From contig CM035433.1 of the NCBI GenBank assembly GCA_020310875.1, positions 109,651,293-109,715,292 of the forward strand: a stretch of 64,000 nt of DNA, in the 5' to 3' direction. The notes under the pieces are model-generated. The model was given only the letters and a program-made list of their open reading frames with translations, had not been told where the DNA came from and searched no databases. Numbering within the stretch: position 1 is the first letter of the stretch; the number at the start of each line of letters is the position of its first letter. This document shows, piece after piece, positions 1 through 11,609 of this stretch. The position numbers and the translations under genes were made by a program. This DNA is from Ceratopteris richardii. Taxonomy: Eukaryota; Streptophyta; Polypodiopsida; Polypodiales; Pteridaceae.

Positions 1-462
1 AACATGGAAAGATGAACTCAAATAATCATGAAAATGAAAGTATATTGCTTGTACAATACAATGACTTACTGATACATATGTGTGCCTTGTAACCACACTT
101 TGATATGGCATAAAGCTCAGCTCTTGGAGGTCTTCACATAGGTCTCTCTAACCACGACTAAAACTGCCATCTATTTATAGTTGAGTTTGGGAGGCTAACT
201 TCCCTCAATTACTCTCCAATCAATCAATGATTGATTTGATTCTCTACCTACCACAAATCACGAATTCGTGGCTCCTCTTTCCATTCTTGATTAAGTGGAC
301 TCAACCACTTAAGATTCTCTTACTTTTAGATTAAGTAAACTCTTCAAAAGTTACAAGAGGTAGTTCACAAGTGAACTTTACATAGTCTTCATTTTAAGGC
401 TTTTTCTATGACTTTGTGGGACTCAAGACAACACTTAGGCTTGTCATAGACTTGCTCCAACA
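1..462 (-). repeat. 3' LTR of Copia-1 (partial)
   Basis: On the minus strand it starts TGTTGGAG directly after the polypurine tract. It is collinear with 14655-15116. The remaining LTR (about 810 bases, judged from the 5' copy) lies left of the window. Confidence 0.93.
171..180 (-). promoter_or_regulatory. TATA box candidate in Copia-1 3' LTR
   Basis: Minus strand reads CTATAAATAG about 285 bases into the LTR, a normal place for the U3 promoter. The 5' LTR has the same motif at 14825-14834. Confidence 0.5.
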
Positions 463-475
463 GCTCCCCCTCAAG
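463..475 (-). other. Polypurine tract of Copia-1
   Basis: Minus strand CTTGAGGGGGAGC directly abuts the TGTTGG start of the 3' LTR. This is the plus-strand DNA primer site of LTR retrotransposons. Copia-2 has a nearly identical tract. Confidence 0.85.
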
Positions 476-494
476 CCAAGTATGCTTGAGGTCT

Positions 495-3400
495 TCAATC
501 TTCCAAGATTACCTGCAAACCAATCATAGCCTTGAATTTGCAAAGCCTTGTACCATCCAATGCTTTGGTTAGAATATCTGCACATTGTTGGTGAGTGGAC
601 ACATATGATATTTGAATCTCTTTGCTTAGAACCTTCTCTCTTACATAGTGATAATGAACTTCAATATGTTTAGTCCTTGCATGAAAAATAGTATTAGCAG
701 CCAAATGAATAGAACTCATATTGTCACCAAAAATAGTTGCGGTTCCAAACTCCAATCCAAGATCTTTGAATAATGTCTTCATCCACATAGCTTCTTGTGT
801 AGCTATGGCAAGACCTCTATATTCAGCTTCAGTAGAAGAGAGAGCAACTGTGGGTTGCTTCTTGGATGACCATGAAATAAGCTTTGAACCTGCAAAGGTA
901 AGATAACCTGAAGTGCTCCTTCTATCTTCCTTGGAGCCAGCCCAATCTGCATCAGAAAATAGCTTCAAACCTAAATCAGATACATAAGGATAATAAATTC
1001 CTTCATTTATGGTTCCTTTGAGATACTTGAGAATCCTTTTGGCAGCATCCATATGTGGTTTCCTTGGTGTGTGCATAAATTGACTTAGCACACTCACATT
1101 GTAACATATATCTACTCTTGTCAATGTGGCATAGTTGAGACTACCCACTAGACTTTGATATGATGTGATGTCCTCTATGAGTTCACCTTCATGTGAGCTC
1201 AATCTGTGATTGACCTCCATTGGAGTACCTGCAATCTTACAATCTTGCATCTTGAATTTTGCCAACATGTCCTTAATGTACTTCCTTTGAGTGAGAAACA
1301 AACCATGATCTTTGTAGACGACTTCCAAACCTAGGAAGTAGGTAAGTGAACCCAAATCACTTATCTTGAACTCTTTTCTCATCTGATTTTTTATCTTCTT
1401 CATACCATCTGCATCATTTCCTGTCAATATAATATCATCTACATATACACATAGGTAGATGACCTCAGAATTACTCTTTTTAATAAAGAGTGAAGGATCT
1501 GCCTTGCTTGGTTGAAAGCCTTTGTCCTGCAAGAATGAAACAAGCCTGAAATTCCAAGCTCTTGGAGCTTGCTTGAGACCATACAATGCTTTGTTAAGTT
1601 TACACACATAATCAGGATAAACTTGATTCTCAAAACCAGGTGGTTGTGCCATATATACCTCTTCTGTTATCCAACCATTCAAGAATGCATTCTTTACATC
1701 TAGTTGAAGTATCTTCCAATTCTTGGAAGAGGCAATACTAAGCAAAACCCTAATAGTAGGCATCTTTGCCACAGGAGAGAAAGTCTCCTCATAATCAATT
1801 CCCTGAGTTTGTGCAAAGTCTTTTGCCACAAGCCTTGCCTTATACCTGTTAATTGAACCATCAGAATTCTTCTTGAGTTTATAGACCCATCTTGAGCCTA
1901 TTACCTTCATGGATTAAGTCTTGGGCACCAAATCCCAAGTGTTGTTTTCCTCAAGTGCTTCAATCTCTTCCTTCATTGCATGCTTCCATTTTGTTTTTGC
2001 TTTGGCCTCTTCAAATGATGATGGCTCCTCTTGGTTTATGTCCTGTGCTATGTAGATAGAATGTTTAGTTACTAATGAGGTGTCAAACCCATACCTTTCT
2101 GGTTTTTTCTTTTCCCTCATAGATCTTCTTAGGCCATGATGTGAGGATTCTGCCTCATGTCCAAGTTCCTGCAATTTTGCTTTAGCTTTAGACTTCCATG
2201 CTTTGATCTTTTCCATATGAGATTCTTCATCATCCTCCGAGGTGTCTTGTTCTTCAATCTTTGGTTGTTCTCTACCAAGCTTTGGAAAATCTTCTTCAAG
2301 ATCATATGGTAAATTGACCTTCCTGCATGAATCTTCATACCATGAATTGTTCTCATCAAAAACTACATCTCTGCTTACCAAGAATCCTTTGTTGGTAGGG
2401 TTGTATAACCTGTAGCCCTTTTGATTGTTGTCATATCCAATAAATACACACCTTTCTGCCTTTGGATCAATCTTGCCTCTAACCTGTGAAGGAACATGAG
2501 CAAAAGCAATACATCCAAACATTTTACAATGATCTAAGCTTGGTCTTCTTCCATTCCAAGCCTCATATGGAGTCATCCCATCAAGGGATTTTGAAGGCAA
2601 CCTGTTAATCAAGTAAGTGGCTGTAGATACAGCCTCAGCCCATAAGTAATTAGGTAAATGCTTTTCATTTAACATAGACCTTGCAGCTTCAACAATTGTC
2701 CTATTCCTCCTTTCTGCCACTCCATTTGGCTCAGGAGTGTACCTTGTAGTTACCTCTCTTTTGATTCCTCTTTCTTGAAGAAAAGAATCAAACTCATGGG
2801 AGAAGTATTCTCCCCCTCCATTTGACCTTAGCCTTTTTAGTGATTTACCTGTTTGATTCTCCACAAGAGCCAAATATCTTTTGAAACATGAAAAAACTTC
2901 ATCTTTGTGTTTCATAAAGAATAGGATAGTCCATCTGCTGCAATCATCAATAAAGGAAACATAATACCTTGATCCAAATAATCAAGCTTCCTTGCTAGTT
3001 CCCCATACATCTGTATGAACCAACTCCAAGAGATCTCCATGCATATAACCTTTCTTCATGAATGGTAACCTGCGAGACTTTCCAAATTGACATGCACTAC
3101 ACTTATAAATCATATGTTGTTTTGACAAATTAGGAAGTCCAAGTACACTTTGGTCCCTCCAAATTTGCTTTAATGACCTTTCACCAATATGTGCTAACCT
3201 TTTGTGCCATACTTCCAATTCTGTGAGTGTCTGACTACCATAATTAAAGAGAGCAATGTTTCTAGTGTCCTGTAATTCAAATGTGAACAATCTACCTGTC
3301 TTTTCACCTTTTGCAATTCTTCTGAATCCTTGACTTCGATCTTCAACAAATGCTCCTACTTTTGTGAGCCTGACTTGCAACCCTTTCTCTACTACATGCC

Positions 3401-4712
3401 CAACACTTATCAAATTCTTTGTAATGGTAGGGATATAGAGTACCTTACTGAGTAGGTTGATGTTTCCATCAGGTGCTTTGACATTGCCTATTTTCTCCAC
3501 AGGATGTTTTGTATCATCTCCTGTTTGTACCTCATGCTTATTCCTTGGATCTTCTAAATCTGATAGGAGTGCCACATTTCCTGCCACATGATTTGAACAA
3601 CCTGAGTCTATGTAGAAAGCATGCTCATCAGATTTACCTTGTGGCATAGCCATGTCCATGATCAATAATGAATCCTCTTTGTTTGAGTCTTCTGTGTAGT
3701 TATTGTAGTCTCTCCTTCCTTTGTAGCCTCCTTGATATTTTGAATGATTGTAGTTGTTGTAGTTGCCATGGTAGTTGTTGAACCTTCCTCTTGAGTAGCC
3801 ATAACTTCCTCTATTGTATCCTCTGCCTCTTTGATTCCTGGAATTCCTAAAGCAATTTTCAATTGTATGATTAGTTAGTCCACAAATAGAACATGAGTTG
3901 GAGTCTTGGGATCTCCCCCTGCCTTGTCTACCTCCTCTTCCTCTACCTCTGCCATGTCTTCCTCTACCTGCATAGTTAGCTTGATATGTACCTGCTTCGT
4001 CATCCACTTTCTTTGCCTTTCCTTTGTTATCTTTGGACTTGCTTTTATCAGTGTATAAAGCTGAAGATTGATTACCTTTAGAGATTTCTCCATTTTTTAT
4101 AAGCTTTGCCTCTTGAGTAAGTAGTTGCCTAATGAGTGTATTGAAATCAGGTACATGCATGTCCATGTACAAATCCATAGCTGTGGTGAATGCTTCCCAC
4201 TTGTCATCTGCCTTCAAGCCATTGATGACCTGCCTTACAATTTGCTCTTCATCTATTACCTCTCCAATGCTTCCCAACTGATCCGCTATGTCCTTGAGCT
4301 TTGTGACAAAATCAGTCACATTTTGTTTGGGAGCCTTCTTGAGAGTTGTAAAATCCAGCCATAGTTGATGCCTCCTAGCTTTGGTACTTGAAGAAAAGAA
4401 AGCTTCAAGTGCATCCCACACTTCCTGAGATGTCTTACAACTTCTAATGTGAGGCAACAAAAAATCTGAGATACAGTTGAGGAGATAAGACCTTGCAAGT
4501 GCATCCTTGGAGCACCATGTGCTCAATCTCTCTTGCTCTTCTTGTGTTGGTTGACTTTTGTTCCTGAAACTTGGCATAACTTCATCTCCAGCCACATAAC
4601 CATATAAACTTCTACCTTCGAGATAAGCTTCCATTCTTAATGACCAAGCTGAGTAGTTACCTCTGTCCAATTTGTCAATTGATGAAGGAAATCCATCTGC
4701 CATGTTGTCCAA
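495..4712 (-). pseudogene. Copia-1 gag-pol polyprotein, two in-frame stops
   Basis: One frame of 1406 codons runs from ATG at 4712 to the stop at 495, broken only by TGA at 2982-2984 and TAA at 1914-1916, with no frameshift. Domains in order: UBN2-type Gag; a Gly/Arg/Asn-rich stretch and CX2CX4HX4C zinc knuckle (CSICGLTNHTIENC); aspartic protease (DSGCSNH); GAG-pre-integrase with CSACQFGK; integrase core; reverse transcriptase with YVDD; RNase H with DADWAG and SSTEAEY. The first integrase Asp is in VHTDVWG and the Glu in GVAERRN, but the second Asp position reads RSNGGGEY, so Asn replaces a catalytic Asp. The first stop cuts the integrase and the second lies before the reverse transcriptase. 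The protein would make virus-like particles and copy and insert the element; this copy is very probably dead. Confidence 0.95.
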
Positions 4713-4716
4713 CCTT

Positions 4717-4728
4717 GGTCTGATACCA
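4717..4728 (-). other. Primer binding site (initiator-Met tRNA) of Copia-1
   Basis: Minus strand TGGTATCAGACC lies one base after the 5' LTR end. It matches the 3' end of plant initiator-Met tRNA, the usual copia primer, except near its inner end, where Copia-2 and Copia-4 read GAGC. Confidence 0.85.
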
Positions 4729-4729
4729 C

Positions 4730-5519
4730 TGTGAAGAGATGGATAGGTATGTGCTTGAAGATGAAGAGGTGTTGCAAAATTTTTGATCTACACCAGCCAA
4801 ATGAACTCCAGAAGTATATGGTGGGCCCTTTTAGCTTGCCAATGGATGTATTAGACACCCTATGTACCTTGGAAGATCACGCTCAAAAAGATAGATCAAA
4901 ACAGATAAGTTGGAGTTAGCTCAGAGGTGAAAACTTGCTATTCTTGGTTCATACACATGTCCAGTGTTTTACATACTTCTCTGAATACAGCAGCAATTAG
5001 CTTAATTCCTCTTGGGGAAGTCTAGGTAACTTAGAGAGCTAACTTTCAAGAGTAATCGCATCAAAAATAATGAACCACACACTAAGAATGAGTTTTAACA
5101 ACTGATGACATCATCCCGATTTTCACGGGCTGCTACAGTTTGAGACGAGTGAGTAGAAAAATCAACATAACTCAAAATTTAGGAATTCAATGATTATGAA
5201 AATGTGTATGGTTATACTAGACAGTAAGCTGAATCCAACAAGCTTTAAATCCCTGAATTTGGATAAGTAAGCACTAAGAAACACCTCTGCCAATATGAGG
5301 GAAAAAGTCGGGTACTTGACAGAGAAGTGAAAATGCATAGACACTGTTGACTTCAACTGAACATAACTGAAGATTGCAACATCCAAATGACATGAAACTT
5401 GGTGAGCATATAGTAGACTTATAGAGCTAACTTTACCAAGTTAAATCACTGAAAATGATGCACCAAGCTCAGAGAAAACATCTCTGCAAGCTGACTGAGA
5501 AAAACTGAGAGTAATGGCA
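4730..5519 (-). repeat. 5' LTR of Copia-1, inner part
   Basis: Inner (downstream) part of the 5' LTR, from the CACTA-1 insertion point to the primer binding site. Together with 14634-15116 it gives an LTR of about 1273 bases. The last three bases (gca, 5517-5519) are the left target duplication of CACTA-1. No gene is seen here. Confidence 0.88.
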
Positions 5520-5537
5520 CACTACAAGGAATACGGG

Positions 5538-5835
5538 CGTGTAGCGACGGTTAACGCGACAGAATTTCGTCGCTGTAAAATTGCAACTTGCGTCGGAAAT
5601 ACCGTCGAGCGCGGACCCTCGATTATACGACGCAAAAAACGACGGTATTTGCGACGGTATATGCCTAACGTCGCATAAACGACGCTTGTTATTGGCGTCG
5701 CTTAAGCGACGCTTTTTAGCGTCGCATAAGCGACGCTTTTTAGCGTCGCATAAGCGACGGTTTATAAGCGACGGTCTATTGCATCGCTTAGACGACGACG
5801 CGTTGCATCGCTTATGCGACGATCTGTTGACGGAC
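5538..5835. repeat. CACTA-1 left subterminal palindromic repeats
   Basis: About fifteen copies of GCGACG/CGTCGC occur here, many paired as short palindromes such as CGTCGCATAAGCGACG and spaced by T-rich links. In En/Spm elements such subterminal motifs bind the TNPA protein. Open reading frames here on either strand are artefacts of the repeat. Confidence 0.88.
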
Positions 5836-6027
5836 AAAAATTAAAACGTTGGAGGCTCTGCAATCGGCATTTTCACGCATCCGATCGAAGAGCTCTCCAA
5901 CGTTCGCAATTGCGCTGCGCTTACGAACTGAAGCAAGTATATGCAGAATTGTTGTTTTGCTTAAGCTCTCTGTTATTGTCTCCCTCTGTTTTTGTTTCTC
6001 TCTTTCTACATCTTTGTCTCTTTGAAT

Positions 6028-6114
6028 TTTCTCTCTCTCTCTCTAGATCTCTCTCTAGATCTCACTCTCTCTCTCTAGATATCTCTCTCTCTCTAGATCT
6101 CTCTCTCTCTCTCT

Positions 6115-6171
<57 letters not shown>

Positions 6172-6180
6172 CTTTCTCTT
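6028..6180. repeat. CT-rich tract and (CT)n microsatellite
   Basis: CTCTCTCTAGAT-type repeats followed by pure (CT)n, just before the transposase leader exon. A pyrimidine tract in this place may be leader or promoter sequence of the plus-strand gene; that is inference. Confidence 0.8.
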
Positions 6181-6197
6181 CTCTCTTTTTATTGCAG

Positions 6198-6240
6198 GTT
6201 ATTCAAGAAGCTAACCAAGCAAAAACTATGGATCACAATT
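6198..6240 (+). pseudogene. Leader exon of the TNP2 transposase gene (orphan)
   Basis: The exon lies between an acceptor (ATTGCAG, ending 6197) and a donor (GTAAGT from 6241). ATG at 6228 opens a frame Met-Asp-His-Asn that ends in phase 1 with T, so the next exon could complete a Trp codon; a short Met-Asp-x-x-Trp start is common in plant TNP2 proteins. No matching second exon follows: the sequence becomes CA-rich microsatellite and then minus-strand exons. I read it as the surviving start of the gutted transposase gene. Confidence 0.45.
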
Positions 6241-6299
6241 GTAAGTACAATTTCTATTATTTGTAGATCATTTGAATTGTGTTATTTTCATTACATACC

Positions 6300-6770
6300 A
6301 TACTCACACTTATTAATATGCACTCATACACTTATACATGACGAAGAAGCGCACACACATGCATATACCTACATATACACATGTACATGCACATACACAC
6401 ACATACACATAGAGTTATACATATACACACACATACACAAGAACATGCACATATTGATACATACATATACACTTATACATGCACATGCATATACATACAT
6501 ATACGCACACATACACATGCACATATACACATATACATGCACATACACACACATACACATAGAGTTATACATATACATGCATATACATATACACAAATAC
6601 ACATGCACATGCACATACTCATACACACATATGCACTTATACATGCACATGCACATACATACATATACACACACATACACATGCACATACATACATATAC
6701 ACACACATACACATGCACATACATACATATACACACACATATATACACTTAGGTACACACATATGAATGA
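6300..6770. repeat. CA/TATACA-rich compound microsatellite
   Basis: Irregular ACACAT/ATACAC repeats. Long reading frames of His, Thr, Tyr and Ile (or Cys, Met and Val on the other strand) are artefacts. It lies downstream of the minus-strand gene stop and between the two surviving parts of the transposase gene. Confidence 0.9.
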
Positions 6771-6959
6771 ATTATATAATTAAAGTATTAAAACACATGC
6801 TTAATATAAACAATAATAAAAATCAATAGAACAAAACTCTTCATTACTTAATACCATACACACAATTCAAAACATGACTGAAATGAAAAATATATAGATA
6901 AATATATGTATATATCAATGTAAATACATAATCCAATGTCATAATCAACGTCTAAAATC

Positions 6960-9900
6960 CTAATCATCGTCATCATGATCATCATCATCATCAGCAATAT
7001 CATGATCAGATGGATCTTCCTCATCCTCATCCTCATGATCACCCTGTGACGATCGAGATCGTCCCTCCTGTGTCTGTCTCTCCACCTCATCCATATTTGT
7101 CTCCCCATAATACTCCTGTATTACATATAACAAACATAAATCAATAAAATAATTAAAACATTCATAACAACAAAATAATTATATAAAATTTAAAAATACT
7201 CACAAAGGCATCAGGATGATCTTGTATATACTCGCTCAAACGCCGATATCCAAAATGTGTAGCATACTCGATCTCGTGTTTCGTAGGATATCGGCCATAA
7301 TCCTTTCGCTGCAATGAAACAAATAAAAAACATTAGTTGCTTGCATTTTAACTAAAATAAAAAATATACTCACAATAACACATATACTTACAAATGTAGC
7401 TACAAAACCATTATGGCCCATTTGGCCTAAGTGCGAAGTGTGGCCCGACTCCACTCTCTTCCTTGCAGCAGCCTGTTTATTCAAGGAAAAAAATACATAA
7501 ATTAAATTAAAAAATTACTAAAATATCTAAAAATTATAAATATAAACTATTAATTTGTGTACCTTCTGCTGAGGAAATGACTCCTGAAGACGTAGCTGTC
7601 TACGAAAAAACTGCCACGACTCAGGTGGTATGTTAGCTCGCCTCTTATTTTTTTCGACCATACAATATCTCCTGTTAATTTAATCTCTAAAAAAAGTCAG
7701 AATACATACACATTTATACACACATATACACATACACATACCCACATACACATATACATGCAAACATATACGCATGCATATATGTATATATATACACATA
7801 TACATACATATAACATAAACACACATATACATATCCACATATATACGTACACACACATGCATGCATATACACATTCATACAAAATACATGCATTTATCCC
7901 ACAATAATATGTGTTGTGTATATGTGAATATGTGTGTATGTATAAATGTGTATATGTGAATATGTGTGTACAAAACCAGAAGGATCCATGGCAAAGGGTT
8001 GGATGCTTGAAGAGTGCATGTATTACGTTAGTGAGTACCTTGAAAGAGTTCATGAAGAAGCTCCACGTGCATGGACCAACGAGTCTTCTTCAAAAATAAC
8101 CGATGAGGTATTATCAGGTAAGGGGGTTCCATTCTTATTTACATTTCAAGAAAAAAATGATGTTTCCACTTTTGTAGCATATAATAGCGAATGCATACAA
8201 GCATTCGTTAGCGAGTACGAGGAACTTCAAAGTCTCCAAAGTAAAAGGCGAAAAAAACAAAAGATCTAGACGTAATCTCGATAATAATGAGATTACAGAT
8301 ATACCTTCTTTCACGGATTGGCTATATAGTCGTTTGCAACGCGCCAACGCAAATAATGAAGAAATCTCAGATGAGCAAAGAGAGTTAATGATGGGTTGTG
8401 AACAAAAGGTAATTTTATTAAAATATATATTTTATTTTTTTCATATATGTATGTTAGTTTCTATTTACTAATTCAATTTATTTTGCAGGCTCGAATGTTC
8501 ACTAATATGTGGGCTTTTGGACAGCATATTAGAATCAAATCCATTGATTCTTTACGTAAAACAGAGGATTCTAGTATTGTTGCTTGTTTCAAGCAACTAT
8601 CACGTGCTAGCTCAAAAGACACGAACCTTATAGATGGCGAACTTGGTTACGTAGGAACTATTGTTGGTATCTACGAAATTTCATTTCGTACATTCAAACA
8701 GGTAGAAAAAAGTTTATATATTTTTTTTAGAGTTAGTTTTTTTTTAAGCACCTAATAATGGGACGTTTTTGTTGTTATATATTGTGATAGGTCATTTTGA
8801 AGGTTGACTGGTATCGAGCGGAGTATAAAGGTAGTAATTCTACAATAAGAAAGGAATTATCTGGGTTTTGGGCAATTGATTCTTCCAAGGTAATGCGATC
8901 TACTAAAGAACCATATATTCTTCCTAGGCATATTGAACAAGCATTTTTTTATAAAAACCCAGATGCTCATCCTTGGTGGCAAGTCATTCATGTGCAACCT
9001 AGAGGTAGGTCATTGTTTGAACAGTTTATTGTTAGAGAGATTGAAGAAAGTCCTCTTGATGATTCAGCATCAGATACTGATACATCAACATCTGGAATAG
9101 AAATTAGACTCATTATACGTGATAATGATACTAATCTTTTTGATGAAGAGGATAATTCTCTACATGCTGATTCTACTGATGAGGAAGAGGAATTACCAGA
9201 AATAGATATTAATCCACCAATAGATGATGTGATTCATGAGAACATAGATTTAACAATAGAAGAAATAAATGAAATCAATAAGGATAATGAAGATGAGACT
9301 ATATTGATGTCTTACCAAAATGATGGCAATAATGAAAACATATGAGCAGATTAGATAGTAACTTGAAGCTTCTGAATGGATATATATAATAGGTTTTTTT
9401 TATTAACTTGAATAACGATGAATCCTACTAGAGAGATGAAATCATGTTCTTCTAAGTTAGAACATGAAGCTCGGGGGTATGCCTAATTATTTTATATATA
9501 GCTTTATCTTCGAGGAGTAAATTTTTATCATGTATGTATGCATATGTGTGTGTATTCATGTGTAATATATGTATACATATATTAGTATGCATATATATGT
9601 ATTTCATGTATATGTATGTGTTTGCATGTGTGTTATATATGTATACATGTATTCATGTACGTAATATATGCAAGTGTTTATAATTGTGTACATGTATATA
9701 TGTATATGTGTCTATGTGTAAATATGTACATGTAAATATGTATGCATGTATATATATGTTTATGTGTGCATGTAGGCATGTACATGTATGTGTAAATATG
9801 TACATGTAAATATGTTAGTATGTATATATATATTTATGTGTGCATTTAGGCATGTATGTGTGAAGCATAATATATCTACTCCATTTTATATTTATGTATC

Positions 9901-10097
9901 CTATCTACATGATGTGTATATATCTTTACATATATTATGAATCATGATCCTCGTTGATTCGAGTAGCTATATATAGAGGCATAAGGTTGGGAGGAGAGAC
10001 ATCTCTCTAGTAGGACGTCGGAGGTGTATATATACTTCAAACATATGGCTAAAAGGTTTTATATGTATATGTATATACATTTTTATTTTAGATTTTT

Positions 10098-10190
<93 letters not shown>

Positions 10191-11570
10191 TACATACATA
10201 CATACATACATAGTTTTTCCATACGTGAAACATACTTCCAACGCATACGGGTATGGAAGTATGAAAAAAGTATGGAATTTCAAAAAAAATACCATACGTG
10301 ATATCATACGTGTGAGAAAAAAAGTATTAAAAAAATCTGAAAATAATATATATATATATAATAATAATAATAAATAATATAATATAACAGAAAACAGCCA
10401 TAAAATATATAAATATGCAGCTGAACATTCAGATTTCAGATTTCAGTTCACACACTTCAGAATTCAGATTCATAAAATATATAAATATGCAGCTGAACAT
10501 TCAGATTTCAGATTTCAGTTCACACACTTCAAAATTCAGATTCATAAAATATATAAATATGCAGCTGAACATTCAGATTTCATATTTCAGTTATCACACA
10601 CTTCAGAATTCAGATTCTAATCTCTAGATAATCATGATTTGTAAATATGCAGCTTCAATTTTGTCGAGATACATAGATGTATACATACATGATACACATG
10701 CATACATACATACTACAAAAATAGAAACATGTATATTAGATACATATATAAGTTAATATACATGCCTTTCAGTAAACATAGAGTAATAGATTTTAGGAAT
10801 GACATCATACATACATAGATGCATATATAGATACATACATACGTACATACATACATAGCTCTCTCTCTCTCTCTCATATACATACATACCGTGCATTGTC
10901 GCGACGATGAGCCATAAGTGTCCGCATCTCTTTTAAACACCACTTAAGGGACCATCCTGTCCCAAACTCTGTCTCAAGTGAACTAAGCACGTACTTTTTA
11001 TCCCTCTCATCATGCTCACTACAAAAATAAAAAACATAATGTAAATAAAACATAAGATATACATTTCAATTTATATGTAAAACTTTTACTTACTTCCATG
11101 GTAAGTGGATAAAGCGCAGGTAAGAGTCGCATAGTGCCCGCATTCTTCTCTTGAACTCCAATCCATTCCCTATGTACACAATGTTCCCCTCCGGCTCTAT
11201 GTCGCACTCTAGTCCTAAGGTGCCTATGCATGTCCTCATAGGCAACTCTGCTCTGCTATCACGTGCTGGAGGTGGTATAGGTGTCCTAAAAATAAATAGA
11301 TAGAAATAAATAAAAATATGTGCTATAATATCATTAAAAAAAATTATGAAAAAAAACATACCTATGAGCAGATAGCTCTCTTCCTGCATGTGGATCCGCA
11401 GAAGAGCCCTCGTCTGATCGCGTAAGCATCTGGATCGTATAATCCAGCTCCTCATCGGACATGTCTACGTAGTCCCGCATTATGGCCCGTAGAGTATCTG
11501 ACGGAACTCTTGCTCTCATAAGACTTTTTATGAGAGTGAGTTTCGCCTTTCTCTCTTTACTAGGATCCAT
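6960..11570 (-). CDS. CACTA-1 second gene: Ptta/En/Spm-type (TNPA-like) protein, seven exons
   Basis: Exons on the minus strand: 11570-11362, 11285-11094, 11018-10890, 7671-7563, 7472-7392, 7308-7204, 7115-6960. They total 981 nt (326 residues plus stop); all six introns are GT-AG and all phases fit, with no stop. Introns are 75-90 bases except intron 3 (3218 bases), which contains the plus-strand transposase remnant. Residues 1-69 are basic to acidic with PSKERKAK near the start; 134-176 hold a Trp- and Lys-rich segment; 177-240 carry [11 protein letters not shown] and the [13 protein letters not shown] signature; 241-275 carry [19 protein letters not shown]; 276-326 are highly acidic and end in an Asp run. 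Order and motifs fit the plant Ptta/En/Spm (Transposase_24) family, the accessory protein that binds subterminal repeats in the nucleus. ATG 11570 was chosen because it follows an acceptor; an upstream in-frame Met at 11591 would lie inside the leader intron. Confidence 0.8.
7697..7966. repeat. CA/TATG compound microsatellite
   Basis: Runs of ACACATATACAT-type sequence turning into GTGTATATGTG. It sits in intron 3 of the minus-strand gene and marks the break where the plus-strand transposase loses its N-terminal part. Confidence 0.85.
7967..9345 (+). pseudogene. TNP2 transposase C-terminal remnant (DUF4218 end plus DUF4216)
   Basis: Homology starts abruptly at [18 protein letters not shown], the conserved end of DUF4218 (usually RPEGSIAEGY..EEC). 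It continues in segments 7967-8270, 8271-8408, 8489-8701 and 8791-9345, the last two junctions being clean GT-AG introns in phase. Segment two is in another frame, so a 1-nt slip in the A-run near 8250 is likely. DUF4216 follows: [24 protein letters not shown], and [17 protein letters not shown] with a [11 protein letters not shown] end. The last 95 residues are very acidic. The catalytic TNP2 domain, roughly the first two thirds of a normal protein, is absent and replaced by microsatellite. It lies inside an intron of the minus-strand gene. Confidence 0.85.
9500..9860. repeat. TATG/TGTA-rich degenerate microsatellite
   Basis: Irregular ATGTGTGTATGTA repeats directly downstream of the transposase remnant stop. 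No coding sequence is seen. Confidence 0.85.
10098..10208. repeat. (TA)n then (TACA)n microsatellite
   Basis: About 45 TA units followed by GATACATACATACATACA. It lies in intron 3 of the minus-strand gene. Confidence 0.95.
10399..10622. repeat. 72-bp tandem repeat, three copies
   Basis: The unit contains AAATATGCAGCTGAAC at 10411, 10483 and 10555, an exact 72-bp period with few differences between copies. It contains nested TTCAGATTTCAG repeats and PstI/PvuII-like GCAGCTG cores. It is intronic to the minus-strand gene. Confidence 0.92.
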
Positions 11571-11609
11571 AATACCTAACATATAAAACAAAATGGTTAG
11601 AAATCAATA

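Noticed and set aside
5538-5835. CRISPR-like array of short palindromic repeats
   Set aside because: Spacing is irregular, there are no unique spacers of constant length, it is a plant nuclear context, and it is explained as CACTA subterminal repeats.
5469-5844. Arg/Ser/Cys-rich frames over the CACTA-1 left end
   Set aside because: They translate the GCGACG palindrome array and cross the transposon border.
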